Assembly (NCBI RefSeq): GCF_030067675.1 | Contig: NZ_JASJEV010000002.1 | Span: forward strand, 310,001 to 374,000 | DNA: 64,000 nt | Reading direction: 5' to 3' | Source of the DNA: Chelatococcus albus | GTDB taxonomy: Bacteria > Pseudomonadota > Alphaproteobacteria > Rhizobiales > Beijerinckiaceae | Shown: in pieces, positions 8,691-17,232 of the stretch | How positions within the stretch are numbered: the stretch's first letter is position 1 | How the letters are laid out: every line of letters starts with the position of its first letter | The notes under the pieces: model-generated | Databases searched by the model: none | Told to the model about the DNA's origin: nothing | What the model saw: only the letters and a program-made list of their open reading frames with translations | Position numbers and translations under genes: made by a program

Positions 8691-8705
8691 TGGCACGCCT
8701 CTTGG
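8691..8705 (+). promoter_or_regulatory. sigma-54-type promoter of the transporter operon
   Basis: TGGCACGCCTCTTGG matches the sigma-54 -24/-12 consensus TGGCACG-N4-TTGC with one mismatch, the final G at the -12 element. Transcription would start about 12 bp downstream, leaving a leader of about 60 bases before the binding-protein start at 8777. The preceding gene is an NtrC-family activator with an intact GAFTGA loop, which makes the assignment strong. Confidence 0.75.
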
Positions 8706-8776
8706 AAGATGCGGCAACAGCCATGGGCCTCGACGCCCCTGGCGACACCAAACCGTTTTCCGGGAGGAAACCAGGA

Positions 8777-10111
8777 ATGCGTCTTGCTCTCGCCGCGGCG
8801 ATCCTCGCCGCCGGAACGGCCGTCGTCGGATCCGCAGTCGCCCAGACTCCGAACGGCAAGCTCGTTGTCGTCACCTCCTTCTCGAAGGATGTGACGGATC
8901 CCTTCAAGAAGGCCTTCGAGAAGGCCTACCCGGGCCTCACCGTCGAGATGCAGAACCGCAATACCAACGCGGCGGTGAAATATCTCGACGAGACGAAGGG
9001 CAACAATACCACCGACCTGTTCTGGGCTTCGGCACCGGATGCGTTCGAGGCGCTGAAGGGGCGCGGCCGCCTCGAGAAGTACAAGCCGCAGGCGACAGGC
9101 ATCCCGGAGAAGATCGGCGATTATCCCGTCAACGACCCGGATGGACACTACCTCGGCTTCGCCGCTTCCGGCTACGGCATCATGTGGAACACGCGCTACG
9201 TCGCTGCCCACAAGCTGCCGGAGCCGAAGGACTGGAGCGATCTCGCCAAGCCCGCCTATTTTGACCATGTGGCTATCGCCGCGCCCTCGCGCTCGGGCAC
9301 GACGCACCTGACCCTCGAGGCGATCCTGCAAGGGGAGGGCTGGGCCAGGGGCTGGCGCACCCTGAAGGAAATCGGCGGCAACCTGCGCGAGGTGACCGAG
9401 CGCAGCTTCGGCGTCCCCGACGGCGTCAATTCCGGCCAGTTCGGCTACGGCATCGTCATCGACTTCTTCGGCTTCTCGGCCCAGGGCGCCGGCTTTCCGG
9501 TGAAGTTCGTGTACCCGACGGTCACCACCATCGTCCCGGCCAACATCGCCATCGTGAAGGATGCACCGAACACCCCGGCGGCGAAGGCCTTCGTGGAGTT
9601 CCTGCTGTCGCCACAGGGCCAGGAGATCCTGTTCGCGCCGTCGATCCGTCGCCTGCCGGTCAACCCGGAGGTCTATGCCAAGGCGCCCGAGGGCATGCCC
9701 AATCCGTTCAAGTTCAAATGGAGCGGGGGCGGCGGGTTCAAGTTCAATTCCGATCTGTCGGAGTCGCGCGGCGCGGTGGTCGATGCGCTCTACGACCAGC
9801 TCGTCACCTTCCAGCTCGCTGCTCTCAAGAAAGCCACCAAGGCGATCCACGACGCGGAAGCGCGGCTCGCAGCCGGGCCGAACGAGCAGGCCGGGGCACT
9901 CATCGCCGAGGCCCGGGAGCTGATCGCCGCAATGCCGATCACCGACACGCAGGCAGTCGCGAGCGACATCGCCGCCGCCTTCAAGGGCGGGTCAGGCAGG
10001 GACAAGGCGCCGCGTCAGGCCGAATTCGAGCAGGCGTGGGGCAAATTCGCCGCCGACAACTACGCGAAGGCGCTGGCGAAAGCGGAAGAAGCCGCGAAGC
10101 TCCTGAAGTGA
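8777..10111 (+). CDS. ABC importer periplasmic binding protein, AfuA/FbpA-like
   Basis: This 444-residue binding protein has a Sec signal peptide ending near SAVAQ (residue 22). It shares LFWASAPDAFE, APSRSGTTHL and EIGGNL with the sensory protein at 3932-5293, and both carry the helical C-terminal extension. I start it at ATG 8777, after GGGAGGAAACCAGGA, because that start gives a clean signal peptide; a longer in-frame start at 8690 would overlap the sigma-54 promoter. It is the first gene of the operon with the fused permease and ATPase. AfuA relatives bind hexose phosphates and FbpA relatives bind ferric iron. The PgtABC-like control favours a phosphorylated organic solute, but this is inference. 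Confidence 0.88.
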   Translation: MRLALAAAILAAGTAVVGSAVAQTPNGKLVVVTSFSKDVTDPFKKAFEKAYPGLTVEMQNRNTNAAVKYLDETKGNNTTDLFWASAPDAFEALKGRGRLEKYKPQATGIPEKIGDYPVNDPDGHYLGFAASGYGIMWNTRYVAAHKLPEPKDWSDLAKPAYFDHVAIAAPSRSGTTHLTLEAILQGEGWARGWRTLKEIGGNLREVTERSFGVPDGVNSGQFGYGIVIDFFGFSAQGAGFPVKFVYPTVTTIVPANIAIVKDAPNTPAAKAFVEFLLSPQGQEILFAPSIRRLPVNPEVYAKAPEGMPNPFKFKWSGGGGFKFNSDLSESRGAVVDALYDQLVTFQLAALKKATKAIHDAEARLAAGPNEQAGALIAEARELIAAMPITDTQAVASDIAAAFKGGSGRDKAPRQAEFEQAWGKFAADNYAKALAKAEEAAKLLK

Positions 10112-10118
10112 CACGCGC

Positions 10119-10139
10119 CGCCGTGTGCTCGGCACGGCG
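10119..10139 (+). terminator. stem-loop after binding-protein gene
   Basis: CGCCGTG and CACGGCG form a perfect 7-bp stem with a 7-base loop, eight bases after the stop codon. There is no T-run, so it is better read as an attenuator or an mRNA 3'-end protector that keeps binding-protein levels above those of the permease. Confidence 0.45.
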
Positions 10140-10297
10140 GGCCATCCCGTCCTCCGACGGCCAGAACGGCGCAAGCCCGCCCTTCCTCCCGGTGACCGGG
10201 AGGGAGTGGAGGCGCCGCGCATCGATGCGCGCGAGCCGAGGCGGCGCCAACCTCCATCTCTGCTGACACGCCTCGAAACCGAGGCGAAGGGGGCTCC

Positions 10298-12034
10298 ATG
10301 ACGGCCTTCTCGACGGCCTATTCCTCCGGCGCGGCGAGCGCGTCCTCCCGGGTGCGGCCCGGGCAGACGGCAGCGCTGCTGCTGATCGCCGCCTTTCTCG
10401 TCCTGTTCCTGGTCGCCCCCGTGGCCGCCGTCGTCGTCGCGGCCTTCCGCGACAAGGCGACCGGCGCTTTCACTCTGATCAACTTCCTCGACTTCCTGCG
10501 CACGGATCTCCTCGTCCGCTCGTTCTGGAACTCGGTGTCTGTCTCGGCCATGTCGGTGGTGCTGGCGTCGGTCTTCGCGCTGCCGCTTGCCTACTACACG
10601 ACACGCTTCGAGTTCCGCGGCGCGGCGATCGTGCAGACGCTCGGCGTCATCCCGCTGATCATGCCGCCCTTCGCCGGCGCTGTGGCGATGCAGCTCCTCT
10701 TCGGCCGCAACGGCACGGTGAACCTGCTGCTCGGCGAGTGGTTCGGCATCAACATCCCCTTCATGGAGGGGCTGAACGGCGTCATCTTCGTCCAGTCGGT
10801 CCACTACTTCCCGTTCATCCTGATCAACCTGTCGGCCTCCCTGCGCAACATCGACCGGGCCATGGAGGAGGCGGCGCAGAACCTGGGCTCCAGCGGCCTG
10901 CGCCTGTTCAGGCGCATCGTCTTCCCGCTCGCCATGCCCGGCTTCGTGGCCGGCGCTTCGCTCGTCTTCATCAAGGTGTTCGACGACCTCGCCACCCCGC
11001 TTCTCCTTAACGTCAAGGACATGCTGGCGCCGCAGGCCTATCTGCGCATCACGTCGATCGGCATCTCCGATCCCATGGGCTACGTCATCTCCGTGGTGCT
11101 CATCGCCTTTTCGCTGGTCGCCATGTGGCTCTCGACCTTCGCCATGCGCGGCAAGGACTACGCCACGACGCAGCGGGGCGGCGGCGGCCTCGCCAAGCGC
11201 AGGATGCGACGGCGCGATGCCGTCGTCGCCTATGCGGTCATTGCGCTCGTCCTCCTGCTGGTGCTGGCGCCGCACGCGGGTCTTGCCCTGATGTCCTTCG
11301 CGACCATCTGGTCCTACAGCCCGCTGCCGGACGCCTACACCCTGAAGCACTACGTCGCGGTCTTCTCCGACAGCGGTCGGTACATCTGGAACACGCTGCT
11401 GTATGCCTCGCTCGCGGCCGGCATCGACATCGCCGTCGGCACAGCCATCGCCTATCTCGTGCTGCGGACGAGGGTGAAGGCGGCCCGATGGCTGGACTAC
11501 ACGGCCATGGCGGCGCTCGCGGTGCCCGGTGTCGTTCTCGGCATCGGCTATCTGCGAACCTACTACGGCGTGACGCTGCCGAACGGCCAGGCGCTCGCGA
11601 CCTTCTGGTTCGTCATCGTGCTCGCCCTCGCCGTCCGGCGGCTGCCCTATGCGCTCAGGGCCTGCACCGCCGCCCTCCAGCAGGTCAGCCAGTCGCTGGA
11701 GGAGGCGGCCGAGAACCTGGGCGCCACCAAGATGCGCACCATCCGGCGCGTCGTCCTGCCGCTGATGACGGGCGGCCTCGTTGCCGGTTTCGTGACGAGC
11801 TTCGCGACGGCTGCGGTGGAGCTGTCCGCAACCATCATGCTGGTGCAGTCGAACGCGGACGCGCCGCTCGCCTACGGTCTCTATGTCTTCATGCAATCGC
11901 CGGCCGGGCGCGGGGCGGGCGCCGCGCTCGGCGTCATCGCCGTCCTGATCGTCGGCGTCTGCACCTACCTGTCGCACCACATCGCCGAGAGGGATCGGGC
12001 CGCCAAGAGCGAAACAGGGGCACGGCGCCAATGA
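10298..12034 (+). CDS. fused ABC importer permease, AfuB/FbpB-like
   Basis: This 578-residue inner-membrane permease is a tandem fusion of two permease domains, each with about six hydrophobic segments. The two EAA loops that dock the ATPase are clear: EEAAQNLGSSGLRLFRR in the first half and EEAAENLGATKMRTIRR in the second. Fused permeases of this kind are typical of the FbpB/AfuB/ThiP branch. It lies 186 bp after the binding-protein gene, and its stop is close to the ATPase start. It should form the channel of an importer fed by the 8777-10111 protein. Confidence 0.92.
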   Translation: MTAFSTAYSSGAASASSRVRPGQTAALLLIAAFLVLFLVAPVAAVVVAAFRDKATGAFTLINFLDFLRTDLLVRSFWNSVSVSAMSVVLASVFALPLAYYTTRFEFRGAAIVQTLGVIPLIMPPFAGAVAMQLLFGRNGTVNLLLGEWFGINIPFMEGLNGVIFVQSVHYFPFILINLSASLRNIDRAMEEAAQNLGSSGLRLFRRIVFPLAMPGFVAGASLVFIKVFDDLATPLLLNVKDMLAPQAYLRITSIGISDPMGYVISVVLIAFSLVAMWLSTFAMRGKDYATTQRGGGGLAKRRMRRRDAVVAYAVIALVLLLVLAPHAGLALMSFATIWSYSPLPDAYTLKHYVAVFSDSGRYIWNTLLYASLAAGIDIAVGTAIAYLVLRTRVKAARWLDYTAMAALAVPGVVLGIGYLRTYYGVTLPNGQALATFWFVIVLALAVRRLPYALRACTAALQQVSQSLEEAAENLGATKMRTIRRVVLPLMTGGLVAGFVTSFATAAVELSATIMLVQSNADAPLAYGLYVFMQSPAGRGAGAALGVIAVLIVGVCTYLSHHIAERDRAAKSETGARRQ

Positions 12035-12060
12035 CGTCCGCTATCGGGAGGAGACAGCCC

Positions 12061-13170
12061 ATGAACGTGCATGCTCACGCCGCGCAACGCGCACAGGCGG
12101 CCGGAATTTCCATCCAGGGCATCGACCTGTCCTACGGGGCGACGCGGGTGCTCAAGTCGGTCGATCTGGAGATCGAGCCGGGCGAGTTCTTCGCATTCCT
12201 CGGGCCCTCGGGGTGTGGCAAGACGACACTTCTGCGCCTCATCGCCGGCTTCAACGTGGCCCAGGCGGGGAAGGTCCTCGTCGGCGGGAGGGACGTGTCG
12301 ACCCTGCCACCGTGGAAGCGCGACGTCGGCATGGTCTTCCAGAGCTACGCCCTGTGGCCGCACATGAGTGTACGCCGCAACGTCGCCTTCGGGCTCGAGG
12401 AACGGGGTGTGCGGCGCGCGGAGGTGGAGCGGCGGGTGGAGGCGGCGCTCGAGCTCGTCGGACTCGGGCATCTCGCCGACCGCAAGCCCTCGCAGCTCTC
12501 AGGCGGGCAGCAACAGCGCGTGGCCCTGGCCCGCACGGTGGTGGTCGAGCCGAAGGTGCTGCTGCTCGACGAGCCGCTGTCGAATCTCGACGCCAAGCTG
12601 CGCGTGCAGATGCGGCGTGAGCTCCTCGACCTTCAGCGCAAGCTCGGCCTCACCACCATCTTCGTGACGCACGACCAGGAGGAGGCCAACACCATTTGCG
12701 ATCGCATCGCCGTCCTGAACGAGGGCGTCGTGCAGCAGGTGGGCACGCCGATGGAGCTCTACGACCGCCCCGTCAATCTCTTCGTCGCGGGTTTTCTCGG
12801 GACGGCCAATATCCTGCCCGGCGAACTGAAGTCGTCCGGCGGCGAGCGGGTATTCGCGATCGCCGGCGGCGGGGGAGAGGTGCCGCTACCGAGACGCGAA
12901 CTCCCGCCGATGGGAGCGAAACTGATGTTCCGGCCGCAGAACGCCGCGATCGTGCCGGCGTCGGCGCCCGCCACCGCCGGACGCACGCGCCTCATGGGCC
13001 GGGTGTCGCACTGCGAGTTCCTGGGCGGCACCGTTCGCTACGTCGTGAAGATCGGCGCCGCCGAGATGCTGATCGACGTCGCGCATCAGGCCGGCGAACC
13101 CTTGCTCGACCACGGGAGGGACGTGGCTGTCGATCTGGCCGTCGACAAGCTGTGCTATCTCGCCTCCTGA
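12061..13170 (+). CDS. ABC importer ATPase, AfuC/FbpC-like
   Basis: This 369-residue ATPase powers the importer. It has Walker A GPSGCGKTT, the Q-loop FQSYALWPHMS, signature LSGGQQQRVALAR, Walker B VLLLDEPLSNLDAKLR and the switch His in FVTHDQEEA. The C-terminal third is a TOBE-type regulatory domain. I chose ATG 12061 because GGAGGAG precedes it at good spacing; an in-frame ATG at 12031 would overlap the permease stop (ATGA) and is the alternative. The family covers ferric iron, sugar phosphate and polyamine importers, so substrate cannot be told from this subunit. Confidence 0.92.
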   Translation: MNVHAHAAQRAQAAGISIQGIDLSYGATRVLKSVDLEIEPGEFFAFLGPSGCGKTTLLRLIAGFNVAQAGKVLVGGRDVSTLPPWKRDVGMVFQSYALWPHMSVRRNVAFGLEERGVRRAEVERRVEAALELVGLGHLADRKPSQLSGGQQQRVALARTVVVEPKVLLLDEPLSNLDAKLRVQMRRELLDLQRKLGLTTIFVTHDQEEANTICDRIAVLNEGVVQQVGTPMELYDRPVNLFVAGFLGTANILPGELKSSGGERVFAIAGGGGEVPLPRRELPPMGAKLMFRPQNAAIVPASAPATAGRTRLMGRVSHCEFLGGTVRYVVKIGAAEMLIDVAHQAGEPLLDHGRDVAVDLAVDKLCYLAS

Positions 13171-13186
13171 AGGGGCGAAACCGGGA

Positions 13187-13213
13187 GCGCGGGGGGCAAG
13201 TCCGCCCCCGCGC
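13187..13213 (+). terminator. GC-rich hairpin ending the importer operon
   Basis: GCGCGGGGG and CCCCCGCGC form a 9-bp stem with a 9-base loop, 16 bases after the ATPase stop. No U-tract follows, so termination strength is uncertain. Confidence 0.45.
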
Positions 13214-13356
13214 GGCCGGGCTCTGCCGCAGGCCTGACGGCCGTGGCCGCCGGTGGGCGGTTTGGATCGACGTGGACAGATGTGGTAGTTTGATGTGCGG
13301 GCCGCCTCGGTCAGGGCAGCTGCCCGATGGCGGATGATCGATTGCCGGAGCGCGTC

Positions 13357-15834
13357 ATGGGCGAGGCGATCGTTGCGAATCCGGTCGGGCGGAACACGAC
13401 TGTGCATCGCTGGCGGTGGTGGGCCTTCGTCCTCGACGTCGCCCTGACCTTGTGGGTTGCCCGTGCTGCCTTCGCCAGCGCGATGATCGGCTTCCTCGTG
13501 CTCTTCCTCGCGCCGCAGGCGCAGGATCTCTTTGCCGACTGGATCGAGGGGGCGCGCCCCTGGTCGCTCCTGTTCTTCACGCGCGCCGCCGAATTCCTGT
13601 TCCTGCTGTTCGTCGTCTGGGCGATGCCGCTCCATTACTCGGCGCGTTTTCTTCTCGACCGCGACGCCCGCTATCAGAACGGCTGGAAGCGCGGCGGCTC
13701 CACCTCCGGCGCCATCGAAGGCATCGAGATCTGGGTGCCGCGCCTCCTGGGGCTGAGCGCCTTCGCCGTGGTCCTGGTCGGATTGACGCGCGCCCTCGCC
13801 AACGTGCCGGACTCGGGCGACAGCAATCTCCGTCTTGCCGCCCAGCAACAGATGTGGGTGATGGTGGCGGCGACGCTCGCATGCGCGGTTCTGTTCTATC
13901 GCTTCGTGGAGGTCCGCCGGCGGAAGGGCGGCCGCATCGCCCGCTTCGGGCGACATCTCGACCGCCTCGTCCGCCCCGTCTCGTCGCGCATCCTTGCCGC
14001 GCTGCCGCTCGGCGGGGAGGGGGCCGCGGGGCGCGGCGTCTCCATCGGCGTCGTCCTGCTCACCATCGTCTTCGCCGTTTCGGCGTGGGTGGTCGCGGTG
14101 GGCGCGGAAATGGCCGCAAGCCGTGCGCCTCGTGCCCTCGCAATCCCGCTGATCTTCGGCGCCTGGCTGCCCGTTCTGACCCTCGCCTCCCACTACGGGC
14201 GCAAATACTACGTGCCCTTCATCACGCTGGCCGTTGCAGCCTCGGCCCTCCTCACCGTCATCATCGGCGACAACCACACGGTGAGACGCATCAGCGTCGC
14301 TCCCCTTCCCGGGTTGACGTTCGACAAGGCGGTGGAGTTGTGGCGGAAGGCCAATGATTGCAGCGACGAACCGCAGCGTTGTCCGCGGCCGCTCGTCATT
14401 GCGGCCGCCGGCGGTGCCAGCCGGGCCGGATTCTACACGGCGAGCGTCATCGGCCACCTGATGGATGTGACCTCCCCCGCCGGCCGGCCGGATGCCACGC
14501 TCGTCCGCAATCGGCTGTTCGCCATTTCCGGTGTCTCGGGCGGATCGGTCGGGGCGGCCTTCGCCGTGACGGCCCTGGCGACCCAGGACGGGCGCACCGC
14601 ACCCCCTTGCAAATGGCTGCATCCGCTGCCGCCCAAGGACGACTTGTGGTTCGGGACGACGGTCTACGGCTGGCGCGATTGCCTCGAGATGCTGCTCGCC
14701 GGCGATTTTCTCACGCCGGTCGCCATCGGCCTGTCGTTCCACGACCTGCTTCGCTTCGGCTGGTGGCAGGATCGCGCCGCCCTCCTGGAAAAGACGTGGG
14801 AACGCCGCTTCGAGGCGATCATCGACCACAAATCCCTCTTCGCCGGGTCCTCCGCTGACGGAGGGCCCTGCGCGGGCCTCGGCTGTCCCTTCACGCGTCT
14901 TGCCCCGAGCGACGAACGCTGGCTTCCTCTCCTCGCTCTCAACGGCACGTCGATGAGCACGGGCCGGCGGATCGTCACGACCCTCCTGTGCCCGGACAGG
15001 GAGGCGCGCGATGGAGCCCCCTGTCTTCGTGACGGGACGGTTCAGACCCGTCTCTTCGACGAGGCCTATCATTTCCACGCGCTTCTCGGCGACGATCGAC
15101 CTCCCGACGCGGAATGGCCCTGGTACCAGCGGCTGTGGGCCTATGGGCAGCGATGGTTCCTCGCCGACTATTGGGCCCATCTGACCGCAGGCAAGCAGTT
15201 CAACGACATCCGGCTCAGCACGGCCGCCCTCAACTCCGCGCGCTTCCCCGTCGTCTCGCCGCCGGGCGCCATCCGCAACACCGAACAGCAGGTGGTCGAC
15301 CGCATCGTCGACGGTGGCTATTTCGAGAATTTCGGAGCCCTCACCGCCCTCGAGCTGGCGCGGGCGCTGCGGGCCAAGGGCCTGCGTCCGTTCGTTCTCG
15401 TCATCAGCAATGATCCCGAGACGCTGGCCGATCTGCCCGCCGACATCGAGGCCGACTGGCCGAAGGTGAGCGGTCTCGCACATGCGGAGGAGATGGATGG
15501 CCGCTGGTTCGGCGGGATCACCGGCCCCCTCGACGCCTTCGCGAACACGCGCAATGCGCGCGGCACCCTGGCCATGGCGCAGCTGCGGGCGGAGATGCGG
15601 ACGCTCCTGAACGAGGATGGGAGAAGCCATGTCGCCCATGTCCGCGTGCGGCCGGAAGTCGACGGTGAGCGGACCAAGGCCCTGTCCATGAGCTGGTGGC
15701 TGTCCCAGCCCGTCCAGGCGCGCCTGCACGAGCAGATCGAGTGCCGCGAGAATGCACAGGCGCTGAGCGATGTGCTCCGCGAGGTGTTTGCCAGGGAGAC
15801 AGGCCTCGCCGGCAAATCCTGCCGTCCGCAGTGA
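13357..15834 (+). CDS. membrane-anchored patatin-like phospholipase
   Basis: The 825-residue protein has an N-terminal half with about six hydrophobic segments (roughly residues 25-300) and a C-terminal patatin-type hydrolase. The lipase features are an oxyanion-type loop AGGASRAG near 351-358, the nucleophile elbow GVSGGSVG with Ser394, and catalytic Asp652 in VDGGYFENFG. Such a Ser-Asp dyad hydrolyses lipid acyl esters. I choose ATG 13357 because GGAG lies six bases before it; an upstream ATG at 13327 directly follows the palindrome GGGCAGCTGCCC (13314-13325) and has no clear Shine-Dalgarno. It is monocistronic. The biological substrate and any link to the upstream importer are unknown. Confidence 0.8.
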   Translation: MGEAIVANPVGRNTTVHRWRWWAFVLDVALTLWVARAAFASAMIGFLVLFLAPQAQDLFADWIEGARPWSLLFFTRAAEFLFLLFVVWAMPLHYSARFLLDRDARYQNGWKRGGSTSGAIEGIEIWVPRLLGLSAFAVVLVGLTRALANVPDSGDSNLRLAAQQQMWVMVAATLACAVLFYRFVEVRRRKGGRIARFGRHLDRLVRPVSSRILAALPLGGEGAAGRGVSIGVVLLTIVFAVSAWVVAVGAEMAASRAPRALAIPLIFGAWLPVLTLASHYGRKYYVPFITLAVAASALLTVIIGDNHTVRRISVAPLPGLTFDKAVELWRKANDCSDEPQRCPRPLVIAAAGGASRAGFYTASVIGHLMDVTSPAGRPDATLVRNRLFAISGVSGGSVGAAFAVTALATQDGRTAPPCKWLHPLPPKDDLWFGTTVYGWRDCLEMLLAGDFLTPVAIGLSFHDLLRFGWWQDRAALLEKTWERRFEAIIDHKSLFAGSSADGGPCAGLGCPFTRLAPSDERWLPLLALNGTSMSTGRRIVTTLLCPDREARDGAPCLRDGTVQTRLFDEAYHFHALLGDDRPPDAEWPWYQRLWAYGQRWFLADYWAHLTAGKQFNDIRLSTAALNSARFPVVSPPGAIRNTEQQVVDRIVDGGYFENFGALTALELARALRAKGLRPFVLVISNDPETLADLPADIEADWPKVSGLAHAEEMDGRWFGGITGPLDAFANTRNARGTLAMAQLRAEMRTLLNEDGRSHVAHVRVRPEVDGERTKALSMSWWLSQPVQARLHEQIECRENAQALSDVLREVFARETGLAGKSCRPQ

Positions 15835-15879
15835 CGTGGCCACGCCTGCGCGAAATGTCATGGGGCAGCTGCGGGGCCA

Positions 15880-15991
15880 TCGCCATGCCGCCGACCTGCC
15901 GCGATGGCTCGCCTGGTGCAACGAACAAAGGCCCCATGCCAGCCTCGCCCGCAGATCACCCGCTCAGGCACTCGCCGGAACAACCTGTTGA
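15880..15991 (+). pseudogene. 3' fragment of IS481-like transposase
   Basis: One frame encodes LPRWLAWCNEQRPHASLARR followed by SPAQALAG and a stop. This is the C-terminal end of IS3/IS481-type integrase-core transposases, where a W-L-x-x-Y/C-N-x-x-R-P-H-x-x-L block ends the DDE domain. Nothing of the catalytic core is found upstream, so it is a leftover. It marks the left border of the mercury-resistance module. Confidence 0.65.
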
Positions 15992-16013
15992 GGCTCCACA
16001 CCCAGGCGCCAAG

Positions 16014-16415
16014 TCAGCTTTTCCCATTGGCGCGGAACAAGGCCTCGATCAGAGGGCACTCCGGCGTTGTGCCGTCCGCGCACTGCGCGACCATTTCCTT
16101 GAGCACACGCTCCATTCGCTTCAGATCGGCGATCTTCGATTGCACGTCCTTCAGGTGCGCGCCGGCGAGGTCTCGCGCCTCGGCGCAGGGCTGATCGCGC
16201 TCGTCGACAAGCCGAAGCAGTGCTCGAACCTCGTCAAGGGAAAAACCGAGCGCGCGCGCCCGCAACACAAATTTCAGCCGTCGCTCGTGCGTTGCGTCGT
16301 AGCTCCGGTAGCCGCTTTGCGTGCGCGGCGGCTCCGGCAACAGACCGGCCTTCTCATAGTAGCGGATGGTTTCCAGGTTGCAGCCGGCCCGCCGCGCCAG
16401 CTCGGCCCGTTTCAT
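16014..16415 (-). CDS. merR: mercury-responsive MerR-family regulator
   Basis: This 133-residue regulator has the MerR winged helix at the N-terminus (AELARRAGCNLETIRYYEKAGLLPEP). Hg(II)-binding cysteines are Cys77, Cys112 and Cys120; the 35-residue spacing of the first pair equals that of classical MerR (Cys82 and Cys117), while the last loop is one residue shorter (C-ADGTTPE-C). MerR holds the mer promoter bent and repressed, and underwinds it when mercury binds across the dimer. It is divergent from merTPFA and next to a textbook operator. The start is either ATG 16415 or an in-frame GTG at 16442; I use the ATG because the conserved domain begins there. Confidence 0.92.
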   Translation of the reverse strand: MKRAELARRAGCNLETIRYYEKAGLLPEPPRTQSGYRSYDATHERRLKFVLRARALGFSLDEVRALLRLVDERDQPCAEARDLAGAHLKDVQSKIADLKRMERVLKEMVAQCADGTTPECPLIEALFRANGKS

Positions 16416-16456
16416 CCGCTTCACTGCGGCGTGATCGCACACGGCGTGAAGTTCCC

Positions 16457-16487
16457 TTGAGTCTGTAGGGACTACAGACCCTAGATA
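16457..16487 (+). promoter_or_regulatory. mer operator/promoter
   Basis: A -35 box TTGAGT (16457-16462) and a -10 box TAGATA (16482-16487) are separated by 19 bp, the long spacer of MerR-controlled promoters. Inside lies the perfect inverted repeat GTCTGTAGGGACTACAGAC (16461-16479), 8-bp arms around three bases. It faces merT, whose start is 40 bp from the -10 box. Confidence 0.9.
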
Positions 16488-16526
16488 TAGCTCGCACCGG
16501 ACTTTGGCAAGGAAAGCGAGGCCGAG

Positions 16527-16928
16527 ATGGATTCATCGCAGCTCATACCATTGAAGCCGACTACGGCGTCGGACCGGGGCGAGGTCGAACGGCAGAGGCT
16601 GGTGGCCGCCGGCGGCATTCTTGGCGCGCTCGCCGCCGCGTCCTGCTGCATTATTCCACTCGTCCTGTTCAGCCTTGGGATCAGCGGCGCCTGGATCGGT
16701 AATCTGACAGCGCTCGCTCCCTACAAGCCGTTTGTCGTCGCCGGGACGGCAGGCGTGCTCGGCTACGGCTTCTACCTCCTCTACCGGAGGCCGGGGCGAG
16801 CCTGCGCTGAGGGCTCCACCTGCGCATGCCGAGTTCCCGGCCGTTTCGTCCAGATCGCCTTGTGGCTCGCGACCGTGGTCGTCGCAGCTGCGTTCGCGTT
16901 CGATTACGTGGCGCCCTATCTGCTGTGA
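16527..16928 (+). CDS. merT: mercuric ion inner-membrane transporter MerT
   Basis: This 133-residue protein has three hydrophobic segments. A vicinal cysteine pair (Cys40-Cys41, ASCCIIPL) lies in the first helix and a further set (Cys93, Cys99, Cys101) in the cytoplasmic loop after the second, as in MerT. It accepts Hg(II) from periplasmic MerP and passes it inward to mercuric reductase. It is the first gene after the mer promoter and lies 22 bp before merP. The N-terminal 25 residues before the first helix are polar and somewhat longer than usual. Confidence 0.92.
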   Translation: MDSSQLIPLKPTTASDRGEVERQRLVAAGGILGALAAASCCIIPLVLFSLGISGAWIGNLTALAPYKPFVVAGTAGVLGYGFYLLYRRPGRACAEGSTCACRVPGRFVQIALWLATVVVAAAFAFDYVAPYLL

Positions 16929-16950
16929 TGAACCCAGGGAGAGACCCACC

Positions 16951-17226
16951 ATGATTAGATTGCTCGCCTTCGGGTTTGGCCTTCTCGCATCATCGATGGC
17001 CTTTGCCGGCGAAAGAACAGTTACGCTCGCCGTCGAGAACATGTATTGCGCCGCGTGCCCGATCATCGTGCGGGAGAGCCTCGAACGCGTGCCGGGCGTC
17101 ATCAAGGCCGAGGTTTTCTACAGGGGCGGGACCGCGGTCGTCATCTACGATGACAGCAAGACCGACATGACGGCGCTCACCGCGGCGACCGCGAACGCCG
17201 GCTATCCGTCCGCTCCCAAGGGGTGA
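16951..17226 (+). CDS. merP: periplasmic mercury-binding protein MerP
   Basis: This is a 91-residue protein with a signal peptide (about residues 1-19) and a single heavy-metal-associated fold. The metal site is NMYCAAC (Cys33 and Cys36), the MerP version of GMTCxxC. It scavenges Hg(II) in the periplasm and hands it to MerT or MerF. AGGGAGAG precedes ATG 16951. The stop lies a few bases before merF. Confidence 0.93.
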   Translation: MIRLLAFGFGLLASSMAFAGERTVTLAVENMYCAACPIIVRESLERVPGVIKAEVFYRGGTAVVIYDDSKTDMTALTAATANAGYPSAPKG

Positions 17227-17232
17227 AATGGA

